This document shows, one piece after another, positions 45,239-58,800 of a stretch of DNA of 64,000 nt. The position numbers and the translations under genes are program-made. Each line of letters begins with the position of its first letter. The stretch's first letter is position 1. Origin of the DNA: Marsupella aquatica (taxonomy: Eukaryota; Marchantiophyta). Below the pieces are notes generated by a model. That model did not search any database. It saw only the letters and a list, made by a program, of their open reading frames with translations, and was not told the origin of the DNA. The stretch lies in NCBI GenBank assembly GCA_973895155.1, contig OZ316893.1, positions 26,226,001 to 26,290,000 of the forward strand, read 5' to 3'.

Positions 45239-46289
45239 ACAGTATCTTATGGTACTTATAAGCATTGAATGGAAAATTAACAGAAATGTAAACTGAGAGG
45301 TTTGGTGTCTCCAAGCCGATTGGGTTGCTTTGCTCAAAGGGGGCTTGGGTTAAAAAGCATTGGCGGTGAAGTATCAGTCTCTAATTTGACATTCTCATCC
45401 TCATGCCCTGCCTACAATAGGGTTTGCCATATAGAAAACCTCATTGCTTGGTCAACCGTATGATGGCCACTAGATAGTTATATAACAAGCATGGATTTGA
45501 TGAGTGACGACACATTATCAGACCATGAGCTTTTCTGTCCCCAATACTCTAAATTCCATTTCCCATAAACCCTGATTGTGAATTTTTGTTTGTTAGTCTG
45601 AGTAAAGTTTTGCCATCATCACCCCACAAGTCTGTTGAGAGTTTTGAGACTTCACCCCACGAGTCAGCTGAGGGTAACCCCAATGGCCTAGAAATCTCAA
45701 ATTTGAATGAGAATCTGCAAATGGGGCTCCAGGCCTAGAAATCTCAAATTTGAATGAGAATTTGCAAAGGGGGGTCCAGGGAAACCCCCATGGCAGCCTG
45801 GCCCGGAATTGTCAAACTCCAATGAGAATATGCAAGTGGTGCAAACCCCTATAGCAACCTCGCCTATGATTCTCGTATTTGATTTGCAATTGCCGAACAG
45901 ATAGGCACACCATTTTGCAATGTGAACGTGAATTTAATGCTTCAAAAATTCATTTTGGGGTTGATTCTCAGATTTGATTTGGAATTGACAACAGCTCGGC
46001 CAGACAATTTCGCAATGTAAAGGTGAATGCAATGTTACAAAAATTCATTTGGGGGCCTACACTCGGTGACACATTCCCAAGAGTGGATTTTGGGCTCCAA
46101 CCCCTTCCCGGATTACATCCCACTACCCCTCTTGGGAAAGGATTCACCCATGACCCCTCTTGAATGGATTCACCTTCTCGTTCCTCAGCAAACTAGCACT
46201 ACTGATCCCCATAAAAGGTAGTCAGCTTCTAGACTCTACCACACCACTTGAAATTCCTGACCAACGCTCAGACACTACATTGAAAAGAT

Positions 46290-46620
46290 TCTCGCAGCAG
46301 TAAGGTCTCTGGAAGCAGGATGAGGTAGACATTCCCCACGCCAACTTCATTGCGGATTTCATGACCCAAAGCTCCCAAGTTTCATTCCAACCATATAGTA
46401 GTTATCCTTCAGCAGTGTGGACCCTGGAAGTGAGATGAGCAGGATTCCCAGTCAGATTTAGTTGCAGCACTGAGGTAACTGGAACTGACAGGAGACGACA
46501 TTCGCAATCAGATAAAATTGCAGCAGTCAGGTTACTGGTAGTGAGAAGAGAAACACAATCCCAGACAGACTAAAATGTTGCACTGAGGATAATGGAAGTG
46601 AGATGAGAAACAGATCCCCA
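46290..46620. repeat. Diverged tandem repeat, about 60-65 bp, four to five units
   Basis: Units contain GCAGCACTGAGGTAACTGGA-like and GAAGTGAGATGAG phrases followed by an ATTCCCAGTCAGA-like phrase. Confidence 0.6.
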
Positions 46621-47802
46621 GGTCATGCAGACAAGCCCACAAAGAAAATCAACATACCCACCAGTATGACCCAGGATAGAACGCAATTTATGTGCCGGTG
46701 TTTCATGAAGATATCAATTGCAAGATATCTTATCCATAACTTGAAGACAAAATGTCAAGGTCGACATTGACACAGACTTTGCAAAAACGTGTCTGAGATA
46801 GAGAAAGAGCTTTACTGCAATGAGGTACGGTACACTCGTCAAAAATTAACACTACGAAGCGAAAGGAGGACATGTCGCTCACAATCGCAAGAGCGCGTAG
46901 TGTTTTGGGGTTCTGCTGAATTCCATTTTTGCACTTCTCAACTCGCAGTAATGGGACCAGGATCAGCCCGTGAGAAGACTGCAACTCCTTCCGGGAGACA
47001 ATGAGACACTACTGATCCTGCCCCCATTAATGGGAGTGGGAGCGGAAGGGGAGAGGTGAGGTGAATCTCTAACAAAATCTTTGGAGGACGAGACCTTCTT
47101 CCTTTGGAGATGATTTCTGGATGATCAGGTCTAAATCTATAAAATACTAGCCAGCTCCAATGAATGCCGAAACATATCAGCCGCAAAAGCTGTGATCATG
47201 TTCCGTAAATGACATATTTATTGTTTTAAGGAGAAGAAGGGAAGGGGGGGGGGGTTCCTCACGGAAAATGGAACGGAACTCCGAAGTCACGTCCAGGCCC
47301 AAAGATAATCACATCTAGCCGCAAAGGTTATCAGCTCCACATAACAGAAATTATTCGTGTCCATACTACAGACTCATCAAAAATTGACCAACTTCAGGTT
47401 CGTCTTGGGGCCCTCTCTTCTATCCGGAACTCATCAAGCGCATCCACTCGTCGAAGTCCTCCGCTGCTGCCTTCGTTTGGCACTCTCCAGCCCAGTCCAG
47501 TCCCACACCATGAGTGCCGTTGTAGCTGACGTACAAATGACTCTTCTAGCTGGCTTCAGTAGCTACACATGTCTGCTGATGAGTCGGACCAGAGCCTGTA
47601 GCCTTTCTACCGAGAAGAAAAAGTTGGTCCAAGAGGAAAGGACAACTCCGACCTATTCGCCATCCGAACTTGGACAGGAGCACATCTACATGAGCAATAG
47701 CCCACTTCTAGTGAAAAAGATCTATCAGTGTCATCCTACTTATGTCCAGAAAAATTGTTCGTGCTGTACATGGCTGCACTCAAGAGGAAGCTGGGAACTC
47801 TC

Positions 47803-50800
47803 TTAATCAGTGTACATCTGCTTTCGATCATGGGCCAGCTCTCCATAACCGTTGTACGTCGATCTATCGGAAGGTTGGAAGCCCCTTTGCTCACGTACCT
47901 GCGTAAGCCCACCACACCATTCGTCATAAAAACGAATAGCATCAATTTTTACAGTGCTGAATAGGGAAAACACACAACTACAAAGATCGACGAAGGACAG
48001 GCTCACGTACCAGCTGCTGTTTCCAATCCACATCATTACGCCTTGCCCAGGATGTCTCGTGGACGCCAGAAGATGCAGACGTCAAGTACAGGGAGCAATT
48101 ATTCTCTCCGCTGCGGCTGGTGTCATGATAAGGACCTTCTTCACCATCAGCATCTTCTCTGGATTCTGGAGGGGTAGCTGGCCTGTTCACCGAGACGCCA
48201 AATATCCTGGTTGTACGCTCACCGTGAGAGGGAGCGGCAGTTTGATGAGTCGGGTTGTCCCAAACAACAGATTGAGGAGCGGATTGATGACTGGTACTAG
48301 TAGAATCTGAAGGGGGAACATTGCCCATGGAGAGTGCAGTGTAGTCAGATCTGCCTGGTGGCGTTACACAACTGGTCCCTTTTTGTTGTGGCCTAGGTGA
48401 AGGCAGAAATTCTCGAAGACCAAGAGAAGGCTGCTGACTACAAGTAGACCTGCTGCTCGACTGATCTTCAGCAACAGCTGAAGACACGCGTAGTTGCAGA
48501 TCCGGACTGTCAGTTTCTGACTTTACAAAGGAGTGGAGAGTGGTTGGTCTCGGACTGCAGGGTTGCATGGTTTCGAGCTCACATCGGGCTTTGTAGACTC
48601 TGTACACCTGCAACCCAAAATCGGTGTTTTCTCCCTGACGGACATCCACATTCCTCTGACTGAACAGATCCTGCACTCCAAATGTGGGCAAGGAATCCTG
48701 CCTTCTGAATTGACTTCCGGAGTTCAGATTCATGGCTGCCACGACACCGAAAGATAATGTTAATGCTTGAAAAAGTCACCAAGATCTTGAAAGATGAAAG
48801 AGAACACTCGGCCAGCACAAAATAGGTCCGAGGCAGAATACTCACGTGGAGCAACTGGGGGTGTTTGCAGCTGTGGCGGTGGCTTGTAGCGCTTCCTTGA
48901 CCTGTCTTGCGTGGGCTGGCTCACCCGCGCGGAGAAGGGAGCGATCTCCCAGGGAGAAACTCGCTCGTGCCTTTCACTGCCTGATTCATCCCAATTCACC
49001 TGCTCACAAAGACGGATTATGTTAACCTTCGTCATCACTTCGATAACAAATGGGAGTGAAAGGCAAGGACGAAGACTTTGCTTCGGCTTGACCGAGAACA
49101 CCGGAATCTTGCTTAGACTACCAAAAATTTCCGAAACTCTACCATATGAGAGACCAACCTGAAGTGATCTCCAGACAGATCCAGGCCATCTCGCTGGGTC
49201 GTAGTCAGAGATCTCAGTGACAGTACCCGTAAGCTTAGAATCTGAGGAGTCCTCGGACTCAAACCTGCTCCTGTTCCGCTGACCAACAGAAGGACTACTC
49301 TTCATTGCCAAGGACTTGGTATCCGAGAGTGCATACTCCGACTTCACCCGTTGCCCCGTAGAGAAGGTGGTTTTCATTGCATTCGCGTACTTCGAGTACG
49401 GTATTACGAACTGAGACGGGCAAGATCTGCAGAATCAGGTTTGGGTCAGGAGGACGCAGAGCCAAGAATCCGTGAGGTACCACGAGAAAGCAGAACAGGT
49501 GTACAAGCCAATTAAAAACCCACCGAGGGTTGTAGATAAGAGAGAAACGAGAGTTCTCCGACGAAGCATGGGCAGCAGCTTCCAAAACACCGATCGCCAT
49601 AGTAGGCGTGGTCACCATAATGTTATTATGTTTCTGCTGCCTGGGAGCCAAACGCACCGCAATCCGGAGCTGCCCATCCTCTCCTCTGAAAGAACAAGCA
49701 CAGGATGAACCTCAATACAAGACCGGAGGCATGAACTTAGTACAAGACAAGATCCAAAGCAATAAGCTCATCAGCAGAAACATTTCTTAATTGCCAAGCC
49801 CCACCTCAGAAACAGAACAGCATCGCCAGAGACGAGCCGCTTTTGAGAGACAAAAACACTCCATCCAGTTGTGAGAAGATGCCGCTTGGGTTGACCTACA
49901 AAGCCGAAATCAAAACAATATCAATACTTGCTCTGAGAGGAGTTTGACCAAACATCTACACCAGAGAGTGAAAAATAGGAGGCTTCAAGCCAAGGTCATA
50001 CCTCGGAACAAATGCCGAAACTTCCATTCGTTGCCATGCAGATCCTTGGCAATCAAATCCTGGATAGGATTGTCCTGCGTCTTATCCTGCTCAAAGGATC
50101 AAACGAAACCCAAGGTCAGAAAAATGAGTGCGTTCACACTAAACTCCTGCATCCATCCAACAGAACGGCCCTACATGAAACTCTTTCCCTCGCACTTTCA
50201 CAACGGAGACTTGACCAAAGCGCTGACCATTTTCCAAAGAAATCGAAGGTTGGCGATTGCATGAGAGATAGTGGGACCAACGACATGACACATCACTCAC
50301 CAGAGGAGGAAAGCAGTCTTCAGCCCCGCGGCGTGGTACTGAGAACCCTCCATGTGTGCTCGTGTCCGAGACGGTTAGCACTTTCGTGAAGCATACAGAT
50401 TTCGATTTCGGTCGCGTAGGAGGCTCTAGGCTGGAGGACTCTTGAGATGGGTCACTCACAGGACACAGAGTCAGGGTGGCGAACACCTCGTCTGTATCTG
50501 GATCGGCCTGTACCACACCACAAGGCAACATATCTCAGAACCTTAGACCCAAATTGGAGAAGAGGAAAACAACCAGCAATTGCTGAAGGCAAGAGGGTTT
50601 GGTAGACCAGGAACTCACACTTAGCCGTATATCGTGGAGAGTACACGGAATAGCTGCAGGTAGATGCTCATAACGGGGAACGTGTCCCTCCACGTCCGGA
50701 GTGTTGCAGGATGCGACCTGTATAGTAATGTATTACAAGAAGTCAAGAAGCGGATAGAATAAAGACTCAATGGAACAGAGAGCTACAAAAAATCATATAG

Positions 50801-51440
50801 CCATTATACCATCGATCGGAACTCTGATAGATTTGATGCGGAATCTGGAAATCCATGTTACCTGCTCGATGTGGCCCTGAGGGAAATAGGCCACCAAGCT
50901 ATTGACGGGAGGGAGAGTGTGCTGCGGCCCAGCACAAGCGTACCACAACTCTGCGTCCATTTCCTCCTCATCTGATGAAACGAAAGAACAGAATACACTC
51001 AGTAACAAAGATTGCAGCAGCATGGAGTTCACAACCAGGCTTCAGTTGTAAACGTTCATCATCGAACTGGGAGTGACTGTAAACGATATCATTTCGCGGA
51101 AATGATGGAGGCCCCAAAGCTGTGGAAAACAGAACATACTTCTACAAGACGCGAAAAGGTGGGTCGAGGAGTCACTAAGTCAAAGGAAGGGGTCGAAACC
51201 TCGTACAGAAAGAATAGGAACCACAGCAGAGCAACCCATACGATGTAGACACAAGCTTTTAAGTCATGGATGGCAAACTGGAGTAAACCAAGAAACGACC
51301 TGCATACAAGTATGAACATGGTTTGCGTACTCACCGCGGTGGAAATAGTTAGAGGTCTTAGAAGTCTTCGAAGAGCGCGTCATTGAGCGATCCCCTTGTT
51401 GCATGCTCATACCGTCGCTTCCATAAGGCTGACGAAACAT
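47803..51440 (-). CDS. ARF: Auxin response factor (B3-ARF), eleven exons, 700 aa, no PB1 domain
   Basis: Exons (minus): 51440-51335, 50971-50862, 50717-50619, 50507-50301, 50086-50002, 49895-49805, 49685-49524, 49426-49159, 48999-48846, 48735-48011, 47898-47803. All junctions keep phase and the sum is 2103 bases. The last exon is the least certain; without it the frame stops at 47978. Dimerisation domain with Glu-Leu-Trp-Tyr-Ala-Cys-Ala-Gly at about residue 42; B3 domain from about 144 with [10 protein letters not shown] and [11 protein letters not shown], the auxin-element contact residues. The ARF ancillary domain ends near 400 with the Arg-Val-Ser-Pro-Trp block. The middle region is Ser/Pro/Thr-rich, not Gln-rich, and has Arg-Ile-Phe-Gly-Val (604-608), like the repression motif of B-class ARFs. 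No PB1 is visible, so binding to Aux/IAA is not expected. No miR160 or tasiR-ARF site was seen. Confidence 0.88.
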
Positions 51441-52929
51441 GGATGTCTTACTGCTCCTGCTAACCAATCCTCTTGCTCTGCTCTATTCAAACTAAGCTCT
51501 TCTCCTCGGAACTTCTCTGCTCTGCTATGTAAGTCCGGAGCTCTTCCGTAATCGATTTAACAGAGTGCTTCCCTGTGCCTTAAGCTACCGACATGTTCTG
51601 TTCTCCTTCAAAGACTAGCCGTGTTCTCCATTCCGTGAAAGACCCAGTTTGGCCAACGCCCATCAACCTGCTCCCTGGTCACGTTCCGCTTTACCTATAT
51701 TTCCTATCTCACAATCAGCTTGTCTACTCGCAACGAACGGAGAGAAGCTCCGAGCAGAGTAGAGGGGGTATCTAAAACCAAGGTAACTCCGCCCTAGGAA
51801 CTCTGCCCCCACCCTCGGAGTCCAGTTTACAACAATCAGCAGCCGTTCCGGAACCAAAACCCCTGTGCTCCGACACGATTGCCTTCGTCGTCCAAAAGTA
51901 GCATTGATTGGAACCGAAACCCACAGCATCGACCACTTACAAAGCAAGCAAGCAAGCCCTTCTTCGATGAGCCCGTCGACCGACCCACCAACCGATCCGA
52001 TGAGAAGCTTATTACACAGCCCACCGAGGAACGAAAACGTACTCGCCCACCTCTCCCCCTGCGCGATCGTCACCTGTTCGATGCTGCAACGGCGAGTGAG
52101 TGCATCTGGACGCAAGACTCCGGCAGCAAGCACCTCGTGGAGCTCAGGAAAAGAAGCGAGTGTGGTGGAATGCGGATGCCGATAGTAGAATAGTGGCTAG
52201 ATAGAAAGAAAGAAAGAAAAGAAAGAAAGGAAGTGGGGAAGGCAGCAAGCGTGGCTGCGCGGCAGGCAAGAGTTGGGAGGATATGAGAAAGAAAGATCTA
52301 AAGCTGCTGCAGCTCCTGCAGCTGCTGAACTGGGTGATCTCTCCTCTGCTCTGCTCCTCTCAATGAATGTGCCTCCCTCGTCCTCCTCCTTCTCTGCTCC
52401 TGCCTGGCCCCGGTCAGACGGCACGAGCAAGAACAACGATCACCAGAAAAGAATGAAGCTACGCTACTAGGCTGCAGCAGCAGCAGTAGTAGCCAGGAAC
52501 AGTAGAAAGGGTGACTTGTGGCAAATGAAAGAGTGGATGGAAAGGGGAAGAAACCTCCCAGCAACAGCACTTCATCACCTGTGATCACTCACTCCCTCAC
52601 TCCCCACACATCGGCAAGCAAAGCAAGGCAAAAGCAGCGGACTTGGTGTGTGGGTGTGGGGCACAGACCCACTCCGTGTACCACCCCTAGGAATCAAAAT
52701 ATGCTGCTCCTCCTGCGGCTACTGGGTCCCCTCTCAAACACCTCACCTCAGCAGCGTGGGAGACGAAGGTATGTCGGAATCTACGGCGCTGGGGACAGAA
52801 AACAGTGCCGTCCCAAGAGACTGGTAGAAAAAGGAGACTTCTCTTCTCCTCTTTCACCTCAAGAGCAACAAGAAGAAGAAAGAAGAAGAGGCCCAAGAGA
52901 GAAGCGGAAACTGTACACTGTAGTGGAGA

Positions 52930-53055
52930 GCTCCTGCCTTCCTGTTTGATGGAGCTCAAAAGGGGATGAGAAAGATGGAGTTTCGGTCCTGTTTGATGGA
53001 GCTCGGGATGAGAAAGATGGAGACTCGCTGCTGTGTGACGGAGCTCAAAGGGAGG
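52930..53055. repeat. Tandem repeat, three diverged units of about 45 bp
   Basis: GTTTGATGGAGCTC, GGGATGAGAAAGATGGAG and CTGCTGTGTGACGGAGCTC mark successive units. Confidence 0.7.
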
Positions 53056-53426
53056 GAGGAAAAGGGGGCGAGGGGTAGGAGGGGGGAGGAACTCGAGGAG
53101 GGAGGGGGAGGATCACGAAAGTCCACACAAGAAGGGAATCAAGATGGGCGTCCCCACAAGGATAAGATGACGCCATCCAGGACGTATTTCGTGCTAATTA
53201 TTCTCACGCAGGAATGGGGCGCCTGCCCGGCCTGCTGCCAACCTGCCTGCCCGTCGTTGCGTTTATATTCTCACGCAGGATTTAATGGGGCTCGATCCCT
53301 CTCCCCGCTCATAAAAAAAATATTTTTGTTTCCTTATCTCGCTACTGCGTCCTCGCTACCTGCCCGCCTGCCTGCCCCGTATACTCGACCGACCCCCCTT
53401 CCGGCCTTTCCATCCCCCGGGCTGAG

Positions 53427-53520
53427 ATGCCCGTCACCCCAAACAGGACAGTTTCTGTCTACCCTCGCTGCCCGTCACCCCAAACAGGACTAGCTCTGTC
53501 TACCATCGCTGCCCGTCCCC
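53427..53520. repeat. Two-copy tandem repeat, about 42-44 bp
   Basis: GCCCGTCACCCCAAACAGGA starts at 53428 and 53470, each followed by TCTGTCTACC-TCGCT. Confidence 0.8.
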
Positions 53521-55419
53521 GCCGTACAGGTGCGGATGAAGGCACAGCGGCCCAGACAGCCCCCCTTCCGCCCTCCTCCTGCCCGTTCGTCAATCGCCAT
53601 CGCTCGACACAAGAAATTTCACAGTCTCTGTACGGAGAGGGCGGACAAAGGTCAGATCGCGCTTCATCATCGGCCAGGATCGCGCGAAACAGGACAGCTC
53701 CTGTCTGGTGCGCAGAAGGGGAACGCCCACCTGGAGCCATTTGGGTTGCTGAAATTATTTTTTCCTCCTATGGGGAAGCAGACGGGAAATAGGAGTCGGA
53801 GAGTTTGTCCGCATCTTGATGCGGGTTTACCTGTCACGGTGACCGCAGTCAAATCTGACGGCAGGTGTTGGCTTCCCGCCACGCGGTCCGATCGGCACGG
53901 ACGTCGCGTGTCGCGGTTACCCGTGCAGAGACCGAGTTGGGGGGATTAGGGGGGGGGGGGATGAGGGGTCCGCAGGCAGCCGCATTTTTCTTTAAAGCTG
54001 CAGGAGAAGGTGGAAAAAATTCGGCCCTACACGGCACGAGGTTTAAATTTAGGCACGCCGGAAAGCCGTCGATGAGGGGAAGCGCAGCGAGATGGACGCT
54101 CCGCAGGTGCCTGTCCGGAAACAGGATTCGGCGCAGGGCAGCGAACGGGAGGCCAATGAGGAATCTCTCGCCGGGCATCTGCCCATGCCCGCGGGCGGTG
54201 GAAAATATAAAGGAGCCACTCGCGGACGGGGGGCAGACCGCAGGGGGGCTCGCGAAAGTCTCGAATTGCAGATCGTTCTGTCACATGCCGTGGCGTGGCA
54301 GGGCAGGGCAGGGATGGGTTTTTGTCTCCTCGCAGAGGGCACGGTCCCATCCCGTCCATCACATCATGTTTCTGTTCCTCATTCCGGCCCTCACTCCGTC
54401 CGCCCGTCCGTGCCTCCTTGACTCCCACGCGGCAGAGCAAGGACGTTTGTTCCAGCCCGCGGGCAGGAGGTGGGTGCCCAGGCGGGACCAAAAGTATGGG
54501 CAGGGCAGGTGCCCAACGGTCGAGGGGGGGACGGGGGCTCTTGTAAATCGACATCGGTCGGTGTTTGAGCCCAATTGCCTCCGTTGATTTGTCGACGTAT
54601 ACCTCGTGTGGGCAGTCCTAAGTTGCCCTTCCGTCCATCCGAGAACACTTGGGGCTACAGGTGAATTATTATTAGAAGGGGTTTACCGAGGCTGATGAAT
54701 TCCGTGGGGACAATCACGTTCGTGCAGACCTGCTAAAACCATTGATCTATACATTCATTTTGTAGCTGAAAAAAGAATATGCTTACTGTACTGGGCGAAA
54801 GGAGGAATTTACTAAAAATGTGCCAAACAAAAGTACTGTACAATAGGGCTATCAGAAAAGTATTATTACTAAAAAAACATAAGATTAGTAAAGTGATTGT
54901 ATTTAGGGAACCCTTTTATGGCACTGTATTAACACGCCCTAATGGACTTAAAGCAAAAGAGTAGAGGACAGACATTACACTCAAAAGAATAGGTAATATG
55001 CAAGCCACTAATATACACCACCGCAATGATATCCTGATCTAATGGTCCACATTTATCCTAAGTTTACTAGTGGTGCATGGATAGATACACTGACAAATAA
55101 GAGTTTATACCAAAATGCTTGAAATATTCCCAAACTATGAATAGGAATTCTATCAGAGTTTCACACAAGATAACCACAATTTAGAATGTAGGAAGCTGAA
55201 ATCCAGATAATTCTTGTATCCACAGTGTTGGAGGTAACTTAGCATTCTAGTAAACATGCAATCAAAACATCAACTCCAAAAATTCAGAACAAAACGAGAA
55301 AATGCACATATGTACTCTATGAACCGAGTCAAAACCTTGGCACGAGAAAAACGCAATTCATCACATAAAACAACAAAAAACTCAATAGTGAATTCGTCCT
55401 AAAACAAATCCCATTTAAT

Positions 55420-55870
55420 AGTACTGTAGTGGAAACTACAGTTAATAACTTGTTGTCAACGAGACACAAGAGAAGCACACACCCACATAAAAAATCATCA
55501 AGCACGGATGTGAATTCATTCTTCTAATTTAAAATGAAAAGCATTCCTAAAATGTGGGTGAGTACTGTAGTGGAAAACTAGAGGCAATAATTTGACACAA
55601 GAAAACCATATAACCTACCCCATAGAAAATCAATCAGGCACGGATGCGAGTTCATTCTTAAATTAAGGAAAAGCATTTAGCGAGTGCTGTAGTGGGAAAC
55701 TAGAGTCAATAAACTTGACACAAGAAACCATAAACTACCCCATAGAAAAATCAACGAACACGGATGTGGGATCAGTCTTTGAAAGAAAGAAAAAAACACA
55801 TTTTAAGACGTGAGTGAGTACTGTAGTGGGAAACCAGAGTCAATAAGTTGTCGTCAACAAGACGTGCTGT
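55420..55870. repeat. Tandem repeat, about 3.5 units of 120-140 bp
   Basis: Units start with AGTACTGTAGTGG or close variants at about 55421, 55562, 55683 and 55817 and share ACACAAGA, CATAGAAAATCA and CACGGATG segments. Confidence 0.8.
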
Positions 55871-58800
55871 GCTGCTACAGTCAGTGTTTGCGCATTCCCC
55901 GGTCAGGATGGAATGCAATTCCCGTCGACGAATCGTCGCGCTCCTCGGGGGGGGCAGTACTACGGCACTGTACCACAGTACCGCTAACACTGTAGTAAAC
56001 TTCCGGTCTGCTCTGGTCTGCTCTGGTCTGCCCTGGTCGCGCCTGGCCTGACCCGAATCCCCGTAGGAAAATGAGAAAACTTCCTGTGACCGTAGCCCGT
56101 AGCCCGGAGGGCAGCACTGAAGAGCACTTACTTGCCGCGGAGAGGGCTGAGTCGGGCAGGGGCAGGGGCAGGGCAGGGGCAGGCCGGACAAGAAACGTTT
56201 CACGCGTGAGAATAATGTGGCACTTTCTCTGGAAAAGCTTGAACCCAGTTTTTAGAAGACATCAATCGGTACGGTACCAACCAGAGCATGCATGCAACTT
56301 GAGATCTCCGCTATTCTCGCTGCCCCAGTTCCCCACTGACTTCGTTTCCCCTCCTGCCCTTTTCAGGAATCGATTTTCCTCTAGTCTAGTAGACCCTTCC
56401 ACCATGCCCCCTCCACCCTGCCCTGCCCCTTCCCTGCCCGCCCTGCCCTGCCCTCTCGTCTTCCTGCTGTTGCTTTAGGAGGGAGACTACTGGTGTCTTG
56501 TACCACATCAGAAATGTCGAAGAGAGAGAATTCTGGGGAACAATCAAGAAAGCGATAAGGTATTAGTCGCTCACCAAAAACAACAATTAAAAACTTGCAC
56601 TCAAAATAATTCCTCCTTTTCTGATGTTGGGGTGGACCATACTGTTAGATTAGGTACTCTGATGAACATGAAATATTATTTTTTTTAATTTTGGAGACAG
56701 TTTTTTTGCCAACGTACAGTGAGACAAGTTCAAGAGGGAGAATTTTGGGAATAAGCAAGAAAGCGAAGCAGCAGTACCTCTCAAAATAATTTTTAAATTG
56801 CTCTCAAAACAGTTCCTCCTTAGTTTGGTGAATCATGTCAATCCTTGGATGGACCACAATGTTTGCTGAGGGACTCTGATAGACCTAGCATATGTTTTAC
56901 CCAAAACAGTGAGCATTCATACAAAGAAATGATGCTACTGGAGTGTAATCAATGTTTCAGAGTTTCAATCTTGTCAAACATGATGGTTTTTAGCTTCTCT
57001 TTTTTCAGAACTGAAAATGAAATTCTCAACTTATCTAATTTAAGTTGCTTGGTTGACCCCTGCCACGGGTTTTTCATGGCCCTTATTTTATAAATAAACT
57101 AAAAATAATTTCAAGGAAGTTGCTTGGTTGTAACATTGAGACCGTGGTGGCTCCGGGTTTGCTTTTTGTGTTCTTAAAATGAGTAAATAAACCATTAGGA
57201 CATTTGTCCTCTTTTTGCCATGGTCAGGGTCACACTTGACTTTGAGCAGCACCTGGGTCTTTCCTGATCATGGTTCTATCGGACTCAAAGCATTTCCTTA
57301 CACCTCAAATATTTGTTCTGAAAAGTTGGAGAAAGAAATTTCCTTAGGATGGGCTACAAAGTTTGACCAAACCAATGAAATAGGGCTTCTCATATCTCAA
57401 AATTTGATTGACCTTAATACAGTAGTAAGGTTGCGGACAGACAAAATTATGGACTATCAAATTCATAGTCCATAAAGTTTTGTGTCCATAACCAGTAACC
57501 AGGGAGTTAAGGTCTATCAAATTGTCAACTTTGAGACACCATAATGTGGAACATGCTAGAGAAAAAAACCAAAGAACCTTTTACATGACCCAATGAAAAA
57601 GCTATCAGCAACTTTGAAACTACCCTCATGGACCAGGCACTTTTTTGACATCCAAGATGGTGATTGGTTGTCCAAAAGGCAAGCTGCGGTTTGAGTAAAA
57701 CAAATATTCAAGCTGGTCCACATTGGTTTAGGCAATGCATCCAAGCATTTTGTCAAACACCATGCTCCATGGCCCTTCACCGGGTCTCCTGAGTTTGGGA
57801 TCTCCTTCTCCTGTTGGATCTCCCTTCTCCAGTTTTTTAGAAAGAAGGGGAAACCCCACCCTAGAAGAAATGTAGCATAACTTCCGAGAGGTATGGCTGC
57901 AACTCTTACATATATTGGGGTTAAGGGGTACAAAGGTTTCAGGTCAAAGTCTCATATGTTCATGTGTATCTCAATGGCTCAACATCTGATTCCGCAACCA
58001 CAGGTTGAAAGTTTAAACGTTGTAATGTCGCTTAGTGGCTTTGCCTGTGGATGATGATAGGTACTATATGAAAACTCTATTGCATAAGGGGCAATCAAAA
58101 GCCAAAAGATGTGCCTAGAGTCTAGAGTGAGGCTCATGACTTGGGGCACAGCTAGGGTTAAATTGGAACTGGAAGTTGGCTTTCTACTAACTACCACTGA
58201 AAGCTAGGATAAGGGCCTATGTCTCGAATGAATCCAGTAGACCTTGATTTGGGGGGCACAACTACTGTTTGGGATGAAACTATAAACCGTCAAGATTGAT
58301 ACTCACCATCTCTTTATGAGCAAAGCTCTAACATTCAGGGTTTTGGGCTCAACCAGTTGTGAGTCTCGGGGTTCCCCTAGAAAAATGGATGGCCAATGAA
58401 AGTGGAATAAACCCAGAATCCAGGTCAGCTACTGAAAACAAGCCTACAGGAGCAACAGGATGCTCGTGGAATATTTTGGGGCTGGACTATGGTTGTTGGC
58501 CAAAAATTCCATGGGCCACAAGGGTTAGATGTGTGATTGATTCTTTCGTGTCAGGTGCCCTTGTGCCCGGCCCTTGTGTGGGAATGAAAAAGCGTTGTTG
58601 TGTTTGATAAAAAAACAATGGAGGCTCATTCTCTAAAAATTCCGGGTGTGGGCAACAGCATACTTCACACGCACAAGAACCACAATTTTCACATGGGCTT
58701 ATTGTACTTTGACTTCGGATTTGCCACACACTTGCCTTGCCAGAAGCTTCAACTCTATCTTGCCATGTCGCTCAATAAATGAGATTCTTTCGTGTCAATT

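Larger units (their letters stand above)
43311..47802. other. Intergenic DNA with diverged repeats, no supported gene
   Basis: Open frames here are short and match nothing. Three groups of repeats are listed separately (43318, 45154, 46290). A further imperfect two-to-three-copy block with GAAATCTCAAATTTGAATGA lies at about 45688-45850. Confidence 0.5.
51441..54640. other. ARF upstream region and GC-rich DNA, no supported gene
   Basis: From 51441 upward lies the presumed promoter and leader of the ARF gene, with GAAA and AAGC simple repeats near 51947 and 52204. From about 52900 to 54640 the DNA is GC-rich with many long chance frames on both strands. None shows a domain or splice structure, so I call no gene. 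Confidence 0.5.

Noticed and set aside
47978-48010. ARF ending by read-through at 47978
   Set aside because: A consensus donor lies at 48010 and a good in-phase acceptor precedes 47898; read-through is kept only as an alternative.
47803-51440. miR160 or tasiR-ARF target site in the ARF
   Set aside because: I looked for the known site sequences on the coding strand and found none.
51865-56480. Many overlapping frames of 70-240 codons in GC-rich DNA
   Set aside because: They overlap on both strands, have low-complexity Pro/Arg/Ala content and no family signature; GC-rich DNA has few stops by chance.
57556-57933. A 125-codon minus-strand frame with Trp and Cys
   Set aside because: No recognisable domain, no splice partner; could be a transposon scrap but nothing supports it.
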